From the NCBI GenBank assembly GCA_032622095.1, contig CP136062.1:37822918-37886917 (forward strand): a DNA stretch of 64,000 nt. Reading direction: 5' to 3'. The stretch comes from Siphonodentalium dalli. Lineage: Eukaryota > Mollusca > Scaphopoda > Gadilida > Siphonodentaliidae. Each line of letters begins with the position of its first letter. The stretch's first letter is position 1. A program made the position numbers and the translations under genes. Below are positions 26,060-37,200 of the stretch, in pieces. The notes below the pieces were generated by a model, which was not told where the DNA came from, ran no database searches, and was given only the letters and a program-made list of their open reading frames with translations.

Positions 26060-26775
26060 GATGTTTTTAGGGGATAAATTGGGTGGTTTTGTTCACATTT
26101 AGTGGGTTGAGACACAGTCTTGGGGTACTAATTGTGTGGCATTGGGTACATATTGGATGTCTGCCACTCGTGTGGTTCCGGAAACCCGGTGGATGGTTTA
26201 GTTACCATGGTACACACGTGGTTTGGGCACTTATTGAGTGTTTTGACACGCTCGATGATTGCTCAATGTTTGGTTTGTTTTACTCATTTGATAGTTATGG
26301 ACACTCATTGGATAGGTTGGATACCTGGCGGATGGTTTGGGGCACACCTATGTGGTTTCGAGCATCGGTTCCAATTCCAAAGTCTGGAGCACTACCGGTG
26401 TGATTTGAAAACAATCGTTGAATGGATTGGGTTCCTAATCAGGTTGATTGAAACACTCATTTGTTGGTTTGGAACAATAATCTGGGTGGGTTGGAATACC
26501 AGATGCATGGGTTAGGGGATTATGTGTGTGGGTTATGACACCATTTGAGTATTGATTGTGCCACTACCTACCTTAGTCTACATCAGTCTGGGTGGTTTGT
26601 GAAACTCGTTTGGTGGATTGGGACACCATTTCGATGGGATGTGGGACGCCCTTCGTATGGATTTGATTACTCGCATGTTGGTTTATGGATGCTAGATGAA
26701 CTTTGTCACTCTGTATATATCATTTCTGTATTATGAAACTAGTTGGTGGCTTCAGAAACTCGTATAGTGGCATAC
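26060..26775. repeat. Degenerate GT-rich tandem region
   Basis: Repeated variants of ggtttgggacac, attgggtgg and gatggtttgg at irregular spacing on the + strand (for example 26100, 26135, 26195, 26275, 26330, 26610). It looks like an old decayed minisatellite. Long overlapping open frames here (26083-26403, 26132-26515) are rich in W, G and F and come from the composition; no domain is recognisable. Confidence 0.6.
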
Positions 26776-27331
26776 ATGACTACATATTGGCTATGCATTT
26801 TTTCGTTATCGTAAAACTTAGTTTAAAAAAGAAAATGTTCATTTGTTCACTTCCGACTGCCATGTTGACTGTGGCTAGCATTATTTTTGTGCAATTACTC
26901 GACTCTGGTAACTGAACCGACATTTCAAAAAATGTTGTTGTTGTTGGAATCTGATAATATAGGAATCGAATCGGATTGAGTACCTTTAATTATGATTTCT
27001 TCAAATTGGGTTGTGCTGGATCGTAAACTTTGAAATATTAATTGTGAAATAAGCGCGTTATATGTCTTTAAACTGTAAATATTCATGCGCGACAAAAAGC
27101 CGGAAGAATCTCCTTCTGTAGTAATAGAAGCTTGACGAGTTCGCGCTCGGCTTTAATAGTGAGAGAAGGACACAGCTACTACACACAGCATGGGTTATCG
27201 GAGATCAATTCATCATTATAATGTCTCCAATACGGAGTGTCTCAACGACGCATATACCAGGTCACGACCGAAATACGTTCCATGCCCCAACTTTGTGCTG
27301 AATTGGGACCTCTGGTATCTCAGTCGGCATT

Positions 27332-27779
27332 TTAAGCCTTTGGTGACGGGAGCTGCGCTGGCCCAACACTAAAGACCATGTGCCAATGCATTTTCTTATA
27401 TTACGAGTCGACCATAGGTCACCTTCCATAGATAAAAAAAATGCATTGGACTAACATTTTTTATAAATTTTCTTACATTCTTTAAACAATTTTTACCATT
27501 TTTTTCTTACATTTATTTTTACAATTTTTATCCTTTTTTTTCTATTTTTTCTTACATTCTATTACAGTTTTTATAATTTTGCTTTATATTCTGTAACAAT
27601 TTTGTCATTTGTTTTTTATCATTTTTTTCTTACATTCTTTAACAATTTTATATTGTTTTCATGTTTTCTTTTTTAACAAAAAAAATAAAATAAAATTTGT
27701 TAGACCAATGTATTCTCTTATATATGCGATGCGACCTATGGTCGACTCGCATATATAAGAGAATACATTGGCACAGGGT
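27332..27779. mobile_element. Family D-like MITE, copy 3, degenerate
   Basis: Begins ttaagcctttggtgacggga with gagctgcgctggcccaacac, as in copy 2. Hairpins at 27375-27453 (degenerate) and 27712-27778; the spacer is the same ttttcttacattctttaac repeat. Flanked by near-identical ctctggtatctcagtcg at 27310 and 27780. Confidence 0.6.
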
Positions 27780-27884
27780 ACTCTGGTATTTCAGTCGAAC
27801 GGTATATTTGAATTGATTTGAATTGAATATCGGCTTATTATAGTGACACTGTATTATATATTTAGACAGACCACAACGCGCATC

Positions 27885-28018
27885 TTAATCGAGACTCTTT
27901 TTATCGAATGAGTTGCGGATGGCGCAATGATATATTTCGCGAGAGCGTAGCCCGAGCGAAATATAACTTTGCGCCGTCCGCAACGAGTTCGATAAAAGAT
28001 TCGAGATTATGATGCAAG
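27885..28018. repeat. Imperfect palindrome (foldback V2)
   Basis: atcgagactctttttatcga pairs with tcgataaaagattcgagat and gcggatggcgcaa with ttgcgccgtccgc, around gagcgtagcccgagc. 28020-29170 shows no gene. Confidence 0.8.
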
Positions 28019-29177
28019 TTGTGTTCTGTATTTATTCTACACCGTTCAGTCAGCTAAGTTCAATCCATGAATGTTACCTTCATTGTAACGATAGCTACCT
28101 TATTGTGATTTAAGTCTGACAAATAACCAGTAACTATGGGGGGATCACCGGAAGCGGATGATCGACGTAATGTACGTCATCTTTATTGGCGACAACGTCA
28201 ACACGAATTGTTCCGGCTTGTATTCCACTAGAGGTATACACTAATATGTATTCAATGGCTGGGATTCCGTTGAATACATGTGACTCCCGTCAATGGGTGT
28301 GGAATAAATATAAATACACCCGACCCATAGGGACTATTATTATCTCTATTTAAAAATAAATATAATTATTAATTAATTGCGCGACGTCGTTATTAATGTC
28401 TCTCTTTCTCTAAATGCACGGCACATGAATTCAGAAGTCTGTCGTGGAAAGTTATCAAATAAATGTTTGACCATATAAGTAAGAGAGTTCACACCGTTGA
28501 TATTGAAATTGGCACTTCGATAAAAGTCCGTCCGGAAACTATCATAATGCGTTGCACTGATAAAGACGGAGTTCGTCCTCCACATAAGAACACACATATT
28601 CTGTCGTCTATATATATATAAGTCTTCATTTCTTCGGTATATGTAAGGAATTCTGGTGCCCCGCGCCAAAAGTTAACAGCGCCCGGAATAGTCAACCAGT
28701 CGTCAATATCTGCGACTCAGAAGATACTGGTGCATGATGAGAATCATTACAATATCACCTGAAGCGAATTAAACTCTTCCCACATGATTCATATTAAAAA
28801 CTATTACCAAACGTTTCCAATTCACACTCAATTAGCAACACCATTGAACACTACGAACAAGACTGAGCTAGAGCATTTGGCCAATTTTTACAAAGAACTT
28901 TTAAATACTGCATCAGTCTGAGAACTTATATGTACATATGCATGTACACCCGCAAACTCTCTCACAAACTCACTCACTCATCCGACAAAACCATCGATAG
29001 GAAACCGTTTGCCTGTTACCCATCTGTACGATATATTAGTACTACTTCAAATCCATATTCACCACATTTGTTTGGGCGTAGAAGTATGTATTTATATATA
29101 GGCCTAATATTTACACGTATCTGTTGTTTATTTCGTAATTAATTACGTAATATTATTATGTGTATCCTCCAGTTCCA

Positions 29178-29577
29178 TTAACCCATTACCCAACAAACCG
29201 GCCAAAACCGGCCAAATAAAGCTTCAACAGCCTAAAATATCTTCGGTCTGTCTCAATAGAACCATACAAATATGGATATCATTGGAACCGGCTCCTTGAC
29301 CACATTGTGATAGTTACAGTTATGCCCTGTGCCAATGCATTCTCTTATATATGCGAGTCGACCATAGGTCGCCTCGCATATATAAGAGAATGCATTGGCC
29401 TAAAAAAAATCTTTTTTTAACACTTTTTACCATTTTTTCTTACATTCTTTAACAATTTTATAATTGTTAATGTGTTAAGCCAATGCATTCTCTTATATAT
29501 GCGAGGCGACCTATGGTCGACTCGCATATATAAGAGAATGCATTGGCACAGGGCCCTTCTGTTGGGTAAAGGGTTAA
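29178..29577. mobile_element. piggyBac-like MITE family A, copy 4 (reverse orientation)
   Basis: TTAA 29178-29181 and 29574-29577. The gccggttccaatgatatcc block is on the left here. Hairpins at 29325-29400 and 29479-29553. Confidence 0.88.
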
Positions 29578-29633
29578 TAATGGACGGAGTAATAAACTTC
29601 TGATATTTGAAAATCGACGTAATCGATCACCAA

Positions 29634-29742
29634 ATCCAAGGAATAACCGAACTCGACGTATCGATCACCAAATTCAAGGAATAACCGAACTCGACGTATC
29701 GATCACCAAATCCAAGGAATAACCGAACTCGACGTTGTTGAG
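29634..29742. repeat. 38-bp tandem repeat, about three copies
   Basis: Unit cgatcaccaaatccaaggaa + taaccgaactcgacgtat. Confidence 0.92.
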
Positions 29743-29765
29743 CTTCGGCGATCACACAAAGCGTC

Positions 29766-30110
29766 CAACGGCTGTACATAATAGATCTAGACATCATGGA
29801 CAGTTTTAACAACGCGACCGCTACAATCGCCCAACGACTGTACCTAAGAAACCTAGCCATCATGGACAGTCTTTACACCGCGAACGTTACAAGCGTCCAA
29901 CGACTGTACATAAGAGACCTAGGTATCATGGACAGTTTTAACACCGCGACCGCTACAATCGCCCAACGACTGCACATAAGAGACCTAGCCATCATTGACA
30001 GTATTTACACCGCGAGCGCTACAAGCGCCCAACGACTGTACATACGAGACCTGGACATCATGGGCAGTCTTTACACCGCGACCGCTACAACACTCCCAAG
30101 TTCTTTTTAG
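29766..30110 (+). repeat. 66-bp tandem repeat with an open frame (about five units)
   Basis: The unit length is a multiple of three, so one frame stays open (29796-30110) with 22-residue repeats such as MDSFNNATATIAQRLYLRNL. Units 1 and 3 are closer to each other, as are 2 and 4, suggesting an older 132-bp duplication. No known protein family is recognised and no splice or initiation context is evident; most likely non-coding. Confidence 0.85.
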
Positions 30111-30211
30111 ATTTATCAAATCCCAACGAGTCCTCACACAGACGTCGCACAATGACACAGCCACACGAGGGTGGACGAGCCACAAGTGTAACAGTACGAG
30201 AGAGCGACAGA

Positions 30212-30217
30212 AAGACC

Positions 30218-30268
<51 letters not shown>

Positions 30269-30349
30269 AGAGAGATAGAGAGCTAATGAGGTGGCTCGAC
30301 GTTGATGAATGGATGTGATCAATGAATATATACATGTAGACCACTCGGG

Positions 30350-30380
<31 letters not shown>
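30212..30380. repeat. Two (GA)n tracts
   Basis: Purine microsatellites at about 30227-30274 and 30352-30383, separated by about 75 bp of unique sequence. The L/S-rich frames on the minus strand here are artefacts. Confidence 0.95.
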
Positions 30381-30385
<5 letters not shown>

Positions 30386-30454
30386 GAGATAAAAAAGTCC
30401 GGGAGTCACTCCAAAAGTTAGCAGCGTACATAATCGACAACCGATCACTGGGGC

Positions 30455-31585
30455 ATGGATGTGGCTAGAGGGGGGTGTGGGGTGTGTCTCACCCCCCCAA
30501 CTTTGGTCAAATTTTTCAACAGTTGGAAATTTCATTTCACACCAACAATGGGTTGAAAATGTTCTTGTCGTTTGATTTTCAAACAATTTATTGGGGGGGG
30601 GGGGGGAATTAATTGTTTTTGGACCAATATTTGCATATTTTCCTATTTTTTTGTCAAAATTTTGGACTGAAATGGTCATCAGTTGGAAATTTTCCAACCT
30701 TAGGGAGGGGTGACAGGTTGGAAATTTCCAACACTTGGAAAGCTTGTGTCCTGATCCTCCTCCGTGGCTAGTCAAAACTGCTACTAAATTTAAGAAAACA
30801 ATATTGTCATACATTTGGTCAACATTGTCATTGTCATCATTTGGAAATTTTCCAACCTAAGAAGACTTGAGGCTAGTCTAGATGCTAGGATTTTGCGATT
30901 TTCTTGTTTAGATTTCAAAATTTTCGAACACCGGGCCGAACCATGGTCGGCCCGGTGTGTCACTGTCCCTCCCCCGTGACCAATACAAAACTGCTAATTA
31001 GTTTAACACTGAAAACAATAGTTTTGTACATTCAGTCAAACTTGTGGACTGAAATGGTCATCAGTTGGAGAATTTTCCAACCTAAGAGGGAGTATGAGAT
31101 TTGAAATTTCCAACACTAGGGAAGCTTCAGTTGAGGCCAGTCTAGATGCTAGGATTTGCGATTTTCTTGTATAGTTTTCCAAATTTCTCACAACGGGCTG
31201 AACAAACATGGACGGACACAATGTCCTGGTGTCTTACCCGTAGCCGTGTGCATTTGTTTGGAGTAGGCTACTAGATGTTAGGATTTATGCAATTCTCAGG
31301 TTAGAGTATCTGAATTTTCTTCTTATACCGGGTATATAGAATAACATAGTTTATGAATACATAGGATATTAGGCATGAGGATTGATGTGCAAGGGGGTGC
31401 AAATGGAATTATGCAAAACTTGTGTTTGGTCTGTGATTCTGATTCAAGGGGGGGGGGGGTGCAAATGGAATTATGCAAAAAGTTGTGTCGGTGTGATTCC
31501 GACTCAAGGGGGGGGGGGGTGCAGTTGGAATTTCCCAAGGTGGACACCCCAACGGAGACCCTCTAGCCACATCCCTGCACTGGGG
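30455..31585. repeat. Cluster of ttggaaattttccaacc repeats and G-runs
   Basis: Repeated gtcatcagttggaaattttc blocks (about 30670, 30835, 31055) and poly-G runs (about 30594, 31447, 31509). Two 68-bp direct units carry ggtgcaaatggaattatgca (about 31393-31535). The catggatgtggctagagggg (30460) and its inverse ctctagccacatccctgcac (31561) delimit the cluster like element ends; related pieces lie at 3560-3790, 11500-11720, 52199-52370 and 58088-58200. Confidence 0.6.
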
Positions 31586-32159
31586 GTAGGGTCAATTTTG
31601 TGCTCGGGACCTCCGCAACCGGTCATACATCGAAGGACTAACCGAGCTGGACGTTGCTTAACACGCTTACTGCTTGTATATGTAATTGGATGGGCGTTAT
31701 CACAAAAAGCGTCTGGCGTTTGTGCCCATGAGATATGAGCATCTAGTGCAGAGAAGTAACCGGTTTCTATATTCACACCGCGACACATACACTTATACTC
31801 CCAACCGCAGATTGTGGCATTCTCTTGAAATCGCGATTGCGAAAATTATATTTAGTGAAACTTAACGGTTTCATTTCTTCACAGCTTCGCCCAGCAATAA
31901 AGTGACGTCAATCATCACTAGATTCGTATGTGTGTTAACTATACTATAGTAACGAGAACGCGGTCTTTGTTGTGGCTAATTTTATTATTATATGGACACC
32001 TGACACAAATCAATATGCATTCAATAAATTACTTGATAGTTTGGTAAAAGTCACAAAATCAGGAAATAAGTCACAACAGGCGGAGTATGGAGCCGATTTA
32101 ATGGGAACAACATCTCCATCACTATCAGGCACTGCGGCACACGAGAATGGGCAACCGAA

Positions 32160-32320
32160 TTCATATATACAATCCCACAGAATCAACGGTACATGCATAC
32201 ATGTTTACAACCATAACCCTCCAACGACGACTTAATTAATATATACATTCCCGTAGAATCAACGATACATGCATACATTTGTACACCCATAACCCTCCAA
32301 CGACGACTGGATTCATATAA
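32160..32320. repeat. 78-bp direct repeat, two copies
   Basis: agaatcaacggtacatgcat...ccataaccctccaacgacga occurs twice. It overlaps an 87-residue open frame (31972-32235) that resembles nothing known. 31590-32600 otherwise shows no gene. Confidence 0.85.
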
Positions 32321-32716
32321 GATTTCCCTTGCAAACTATATTATTATACGATCATAAGTTTCTTTCCCCAATTCCTATGTTAAAACGTAACGAAAAAATC
32401 GAGATATCTGACGATTTTTACCTCATTAATGAATCAACAGGATAATAACAGTTCTTAGTGACGTCAGATACTTCAGGGGTTAACAAAGCTTATTATCAGA
32501 CCTGAAAATAGATAAGGCTTTCCCAGCGACGTTCAACGTCATAACGTCTTGTCCAACCAAAGCGCGTTTCATATAATACAACATTTGTCGCATTGTTTCT
32601 CAGTTGACACGAGGAATTGTCCTCCCTTGGAAGTCAATATTCACCTCGTCCTGCGGCCTTGGTGAATATTGACTTCCAAGGGTTGACAATTCCCAACCTC
32701 GAAACAATCGGACAAT

Positions 32717-33176
32717 TGTGACCCGCCATATCAAATCCAGTCGGAAGTCGGGATTTTTGTAACCTGTGCCAATGCATTCTCTTATATATGCGAGTCGACC
32801 ATAGGTCGCCTCGCATATATAAGAGAATGCATTGGCCTAACAATTTTTTATCATTTTTTTAAAATAAATGTTTCTTACAATTTTTAGGACATAATATAAA
32901 AAAACATCCATTACCCTGCAGGGAGCCCCACACCTATATAGAAGCATATAGAAGAGTGTCGTCTGCTCATGTTTGTCTGGGGCTCTGTATGGGTGAAATT
33001 ATAAAATTGTTAAAGAATACAAGATAAAATTATTAAAATTGTAAAAAAAAATTAGGCCAATGCATTCTCTTTTATATGCGAGGCGACCTATGGTCGACTC
33101 GCATATATAAGAGAATGCATTGGCACAGGGTAAAACAAATCCCGACTTACGACTGGATTTGATATGGCGGGTCACA
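32717..33176. mobile_element. MITE family C, copy 2
   Basis: TIR TGTGACCCGCCATATCAAAT; hairpins at 32763-32837 and 33055-33130; interior with cagggagccccacac and gagtgtcgtctgctcatg, inverted relative to copies 1 and 3. The flanks do not show a clean target duplication. Preceded by an inverted repeat at 32604-32700 (attgacttccaaggg arms). Confidence 0.85.
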
Positions 33177-33525
33177 TATGATGGGGTGGGCAGGAAGACA
33201 GCCACTAATGAGGCAATGCCGACCCCAGCCAAAGTGCACCCACTTTTTGCTATATCTCTCTGACCCCCAACTGGGCATATTACTCTGCATGTAAACTGCA
33301 AAAATATATTTTACTTATAACGCACTCTTGCTAATAAATCATCTCTCTCAAGATTCCTCCAACTTTCTGTTGCTTCTATATCCCCTAATTTTCAGAAGAT
33401 AAAATGCATGTTAATCAAGGTGACTAATGGGTGAACATTACTCACTTGAACTGAGCAACTTCAATCTAATCCTCGGGCTCCCATAGCAGTTGGGGCCTAA
33501 TCGGGATGAAGTTCAGAGAGGGCGA

Positions 33526-33605
33526 ATTTAGTGACATTAATCCGCCGTGGGTGATAACATCATTAAATTAACCCTCTGGGGACCTCATTCTGCAAATGTC
33601 AGACA
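33526..33605. repeat. Short repeat family G, half copy
   Basis: ttaaccctctggggacctca + ttctgcaaatgtcagacac, as the right arm of 48905-49078. The remainder of 33180-34100 shows no gene apart from a G-run at 33981-33996. Confidence 0.7.
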
Positions 33606-34120
33606 CACTATTCCAAGGCGTGTTCTTCATGTATGAGCATTTATTTGTACTGCGATACAAAGGAATAAATATATGTTGGTATCAGTTAACAAAATGCAAG
33701 TTGAAATACTGGAAATAGGCGTACTAAGCAATGTCTTTTGTCATCCTATGAAGCCCTTTAGCGTGCGAAATGTTTACAAGATGACAGCTGAACATATTTA
33801 CATGCATCCTTTTGTGATTTTATGGTGCTTGGTGTAGTTCCTCCCAGAGTTTATTGCTATATGGGTTATGTTTGATTTGGTAGCTATAACATTTGGTGTT
33901 TTTCGTGATTGTTTGTTCGTTGTAAATAATGTCGGATCAGAGTTTTTGCTAAGGGGAATTATCCAAACTGGTGGTTGGGTGGGGGGGGGGGGGGGTAGTT
34001 CCATAAGTGGGGAGTCAGTAGATTACCAATCGTCGTAGTTAATATACACTAATATACCCAATGACATGAATGTATGTCAACATCATTCAAATATTTTCCA
34101 GGTTGTAAGCCTTTGGGAAG

Positions 34121-34247
34121 ATGACGTCAGTGGTATGGATACAAAAAGCAAAGGACACGTGGATAAAATGTCGGAACTCACGGCGCCTCGTTCTGGTAAT
34201 CGTCTTTATAGCTCTATTCCTCGACAACATGCTGCTGACAACGGTAG
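34121..34247 (+). CDS. VMAT: VMAT exon 1 (N-terminus, TM1)
   Basis: Encodes residues 1-42 plus the first base of codon 43. A short basic cytosolic N-terminus (KCRNSRR) is followed by TM1 ([20 protein letters not shown]) with the conserved Asp35-Asn36. The start is the first Met after an in-frame TAA at 34106-34108 and gives an N-terminus nearly as long as human VMAT2. A good acceptor (tttccag, AG at 34100-34101) just upstream suggests that this exon begins at 34102 with a short 5'UTR and that a further non-coding exon lies upstream. The donor is GTAAGT at 34248, phase 1. A 21-bp direct repeat (three copies, 34257-34320) lies right behind the donor. Confidence 0.93.
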
Positions 34248-37200
34248 GTAAGTATTGCGGAAACACCCGATACGGACACGGAAACACCCGACACGGACGC
34301 GGAAACACCCGATACGGACCAACATTAAAAGTCCACTTAATTTTCGAACCCCCAGATTACATTATATAAAATATATGCCATATTATACCATTTGAAAGAG
34401 GAAGCTCAAAAACAATGTATTTTAAACTTATGCGATGTAACAAACTGTGAATATGTTGTTTTTGTTGAGTTACCGACGTCAATTTTACGCTCAAGTTTCT
34501 GCACAAATTATATTATTATCAATGGATGTTCATTTATTCCCCTCCCATTGAAACTAGAACTATAGTGTGAATTCTATTGCATTCCGGGAGCCATAACGGG
34601 GGAAATGTTTCTATGATTTCAGCTATTTTCTCTTACCCTAAGGGCACATTCCGAGGCAGACGTTTTCAAATGGTGATGAATTTCCGATGACTGGCAACAA
34701 TCCATATTTCCGACTAAATCCTGAAAAGTGATTAATTTCCGATGACTGGCAACAAGCCATATTTCCAACTAAATCCTGAAAAGTTACCCATAATTCTGCT
34801 GTGGTTATTGAGTCGATTATTTAGAGCATTACTGTATCACTTACCACGTTTATTCCAGTGCCAATAATACCGAACTTCCTACAAAGTCTAGAGTTTCCAC
34901 ATCGTGAGAGGAATGTAACGTATACAGATAATGCGACTGTGATAGAAGAGGTTTGTTACAACCGGACATCTTACCCTCCGGATCTACAGGGGGCCCTATG
35001 GAAGGGCGTGTCATTTTACGGCAGGGATCTCAATCTTATGAGGTGTAGAAATGAGTCGCGATTTCAGGTCAGTATTAAGCCGCAAATTACCTCGATTGGC
35101 TCACAAGGCATCGATCACATTCGTAGCCAGCTTTTTAAAGGGGGACTGTATACTAAATCCGGCCATTTATCGGACCATGTATTAATGCAAAATACATTCG
35201 AGTGCTCCATGAACGATGCAAACAGCATGGTATCTATAATGAATTTATGACTGAAGAACTCATCCGTGGCTCAAATTCATTCATTCGTTGTATATATTCC
35301 GTAGAATATAAGAAGAGGTGGTCCCACACATAGGTAACATAGCCTGATTTAGTGCACAGTCCCCCTTTAAATCGGTTACAAGTTTAGCCATCTGTTCAAA
35401 AGCACCCACACCGTAGCTTACAACTCGTGCCAATATTAAAGATGATCTATCTCTGTCTTATATGTGACCCGCCATATCAAATCCAGTCATAAGTCGGGAT
35501 TTTTTTTACTCTGTGCCATTGCATTCTCTTATATATGCGAGTCGACAATAGGTCGGCTCGCATATATAAGAGAATGCATTGGCCTAACAATTTTTTACAA
35601 TTTTAATAATTTTTTCTTGTATTCTTTAACAATTTTATAATTTCACCCATACAGAGCCCCAGACAAATATGAGCAGACGACACTCTTCTATATGCTTCTA
35701 TATATGTGTGGGGCTCCCTGCAGGGTAATGGATGTTTTTTATTTTATGTCCTAAAAATTGTCAGAAACATTTATTTAAAAAAATTATAAAAAATTGTGAG
35801 GCCAATGCATTCTCTTATATATGCGAGGCGACCTATGGTCGACTCGCATATATAAGAGAATGCATTGGCACAGGGTAAAAAAAAATCCCGACTTACGACT
35901 GGATTTGATATGGCGGGTCACATATAGTTACCGCGAGGTATAAAATATTAGACATGAGTCGAAGACCTGTCCGGAAATGCTTCTATCGATTAATATTGAT
36001 TATATTTCGAATATTTTCTGGTCTAAACACGCCTGGTTGTTTATCTAAAGCAAAAGTGGTCACTGTTAACAGAGACCAGAAGTTTTATTGTGCAATTTAA
36101 TTATCGCATATGACTATAAACAATCAATCTGGGACATTTGACGTTCGGAGCCTAGCTATTGGAGCACCCTAACGCTATATGGCAGCGCACGAATTGTCTA
36201 TAATAAAACTAGAACAGTAACGTTTCGCTTTAATCATCTCACTTTATAATAAAATATTCGAAATAAAATCAATATTAATTGATAGAAGCATTTCTGGACA
36301 GGGTCTTCGATTCATATTTGTTATTTTATACACAATAAATTGTCGGATTTAATCATCTCATTTTATAATAAAATATTCGAAATAAAACCAATATTAATTG
36401 ATAGAAGCATTTCTGGACAGGGGTCTTCAATTCATATTTATTATTTTATACCCACGAAATTATTTCAAAATTGTTATATGAGGAGATAATCCATCTTTAA
36501 TGGAACATATTTTACTTCTAATACATCAAACAACTTGGCTAAAATAATACGAAGGGCACAATGTTTGATATTGAATTGTATATCCATTTATCCATTATAG
36601 ATTCGACATTTGAAAGGGACGCCAACAACTATTTGATTTAATTTTTCAATAACTAAATGTACTCGTTTGTAACAAAATATATAATAGCGTGATATAGTTA
36701 CATAGTTAAACACTAAAATTAAGGTTAAATATATATTTACTATTATATATTCTATTAAATACTTCCTCGATATTTCGTCCTGGTATATGGAGGTAATTGG
36801 CTTTGAGGCGCATGTAACTTTCTGCTTCAGCAGGTTTGGCAATTCCCAATTATAGCTACAATAGCCATACGTAGCTAGTGTAGCTACATATGGCTATTGA
36901 TGATGGATGAATCTGGTTGAAGAGAGATAACCCAATCCAACATACAGTCAGTTAAATATACAAGAACATGATTTGACTATACTCTTAGTAAATTAATATT
37001 GTTTGCCATGTCCATGTGTAATTAACAAAATAATCCAATATTCTTACTTTTTACTGACAACTGTGCCCAAATAGAAGAAGAATAGATCATTTGTGGATGG
37101 ATCTGAATCCCATATCACATATGCATAACCAATATCGAAACAGATGCATGTGCTTACTACTTAGCTATGCTTCTCTGATATTCCGCAAGTTGGTGCAACC

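Noticed and set aside
26083-26515. Two overlapping W/G/F-rich frames of 106 and 127 residues
   Set aside because: They lie in a degenerate GT-rich tandem region; membrane-like composition follows from the base composition.
29985-30814. Long minus-strand frames with Leu-Ser runs
   Set aside because: Produced by (GA)n microsatellites.
31972-32235. 87-residue + strand frame upstream of VMAT exon 1
   Set aside because: No recognisable domain and its 3' part is a 78-bp direct repeat; no evidence that it is an upstream exon.
34858-35250. Extended exon 2 reading frame past 35067
   Set aside because: The GTCAGT donor at 35068 joins exon 3 in phase, and the extension runs into MITE U.
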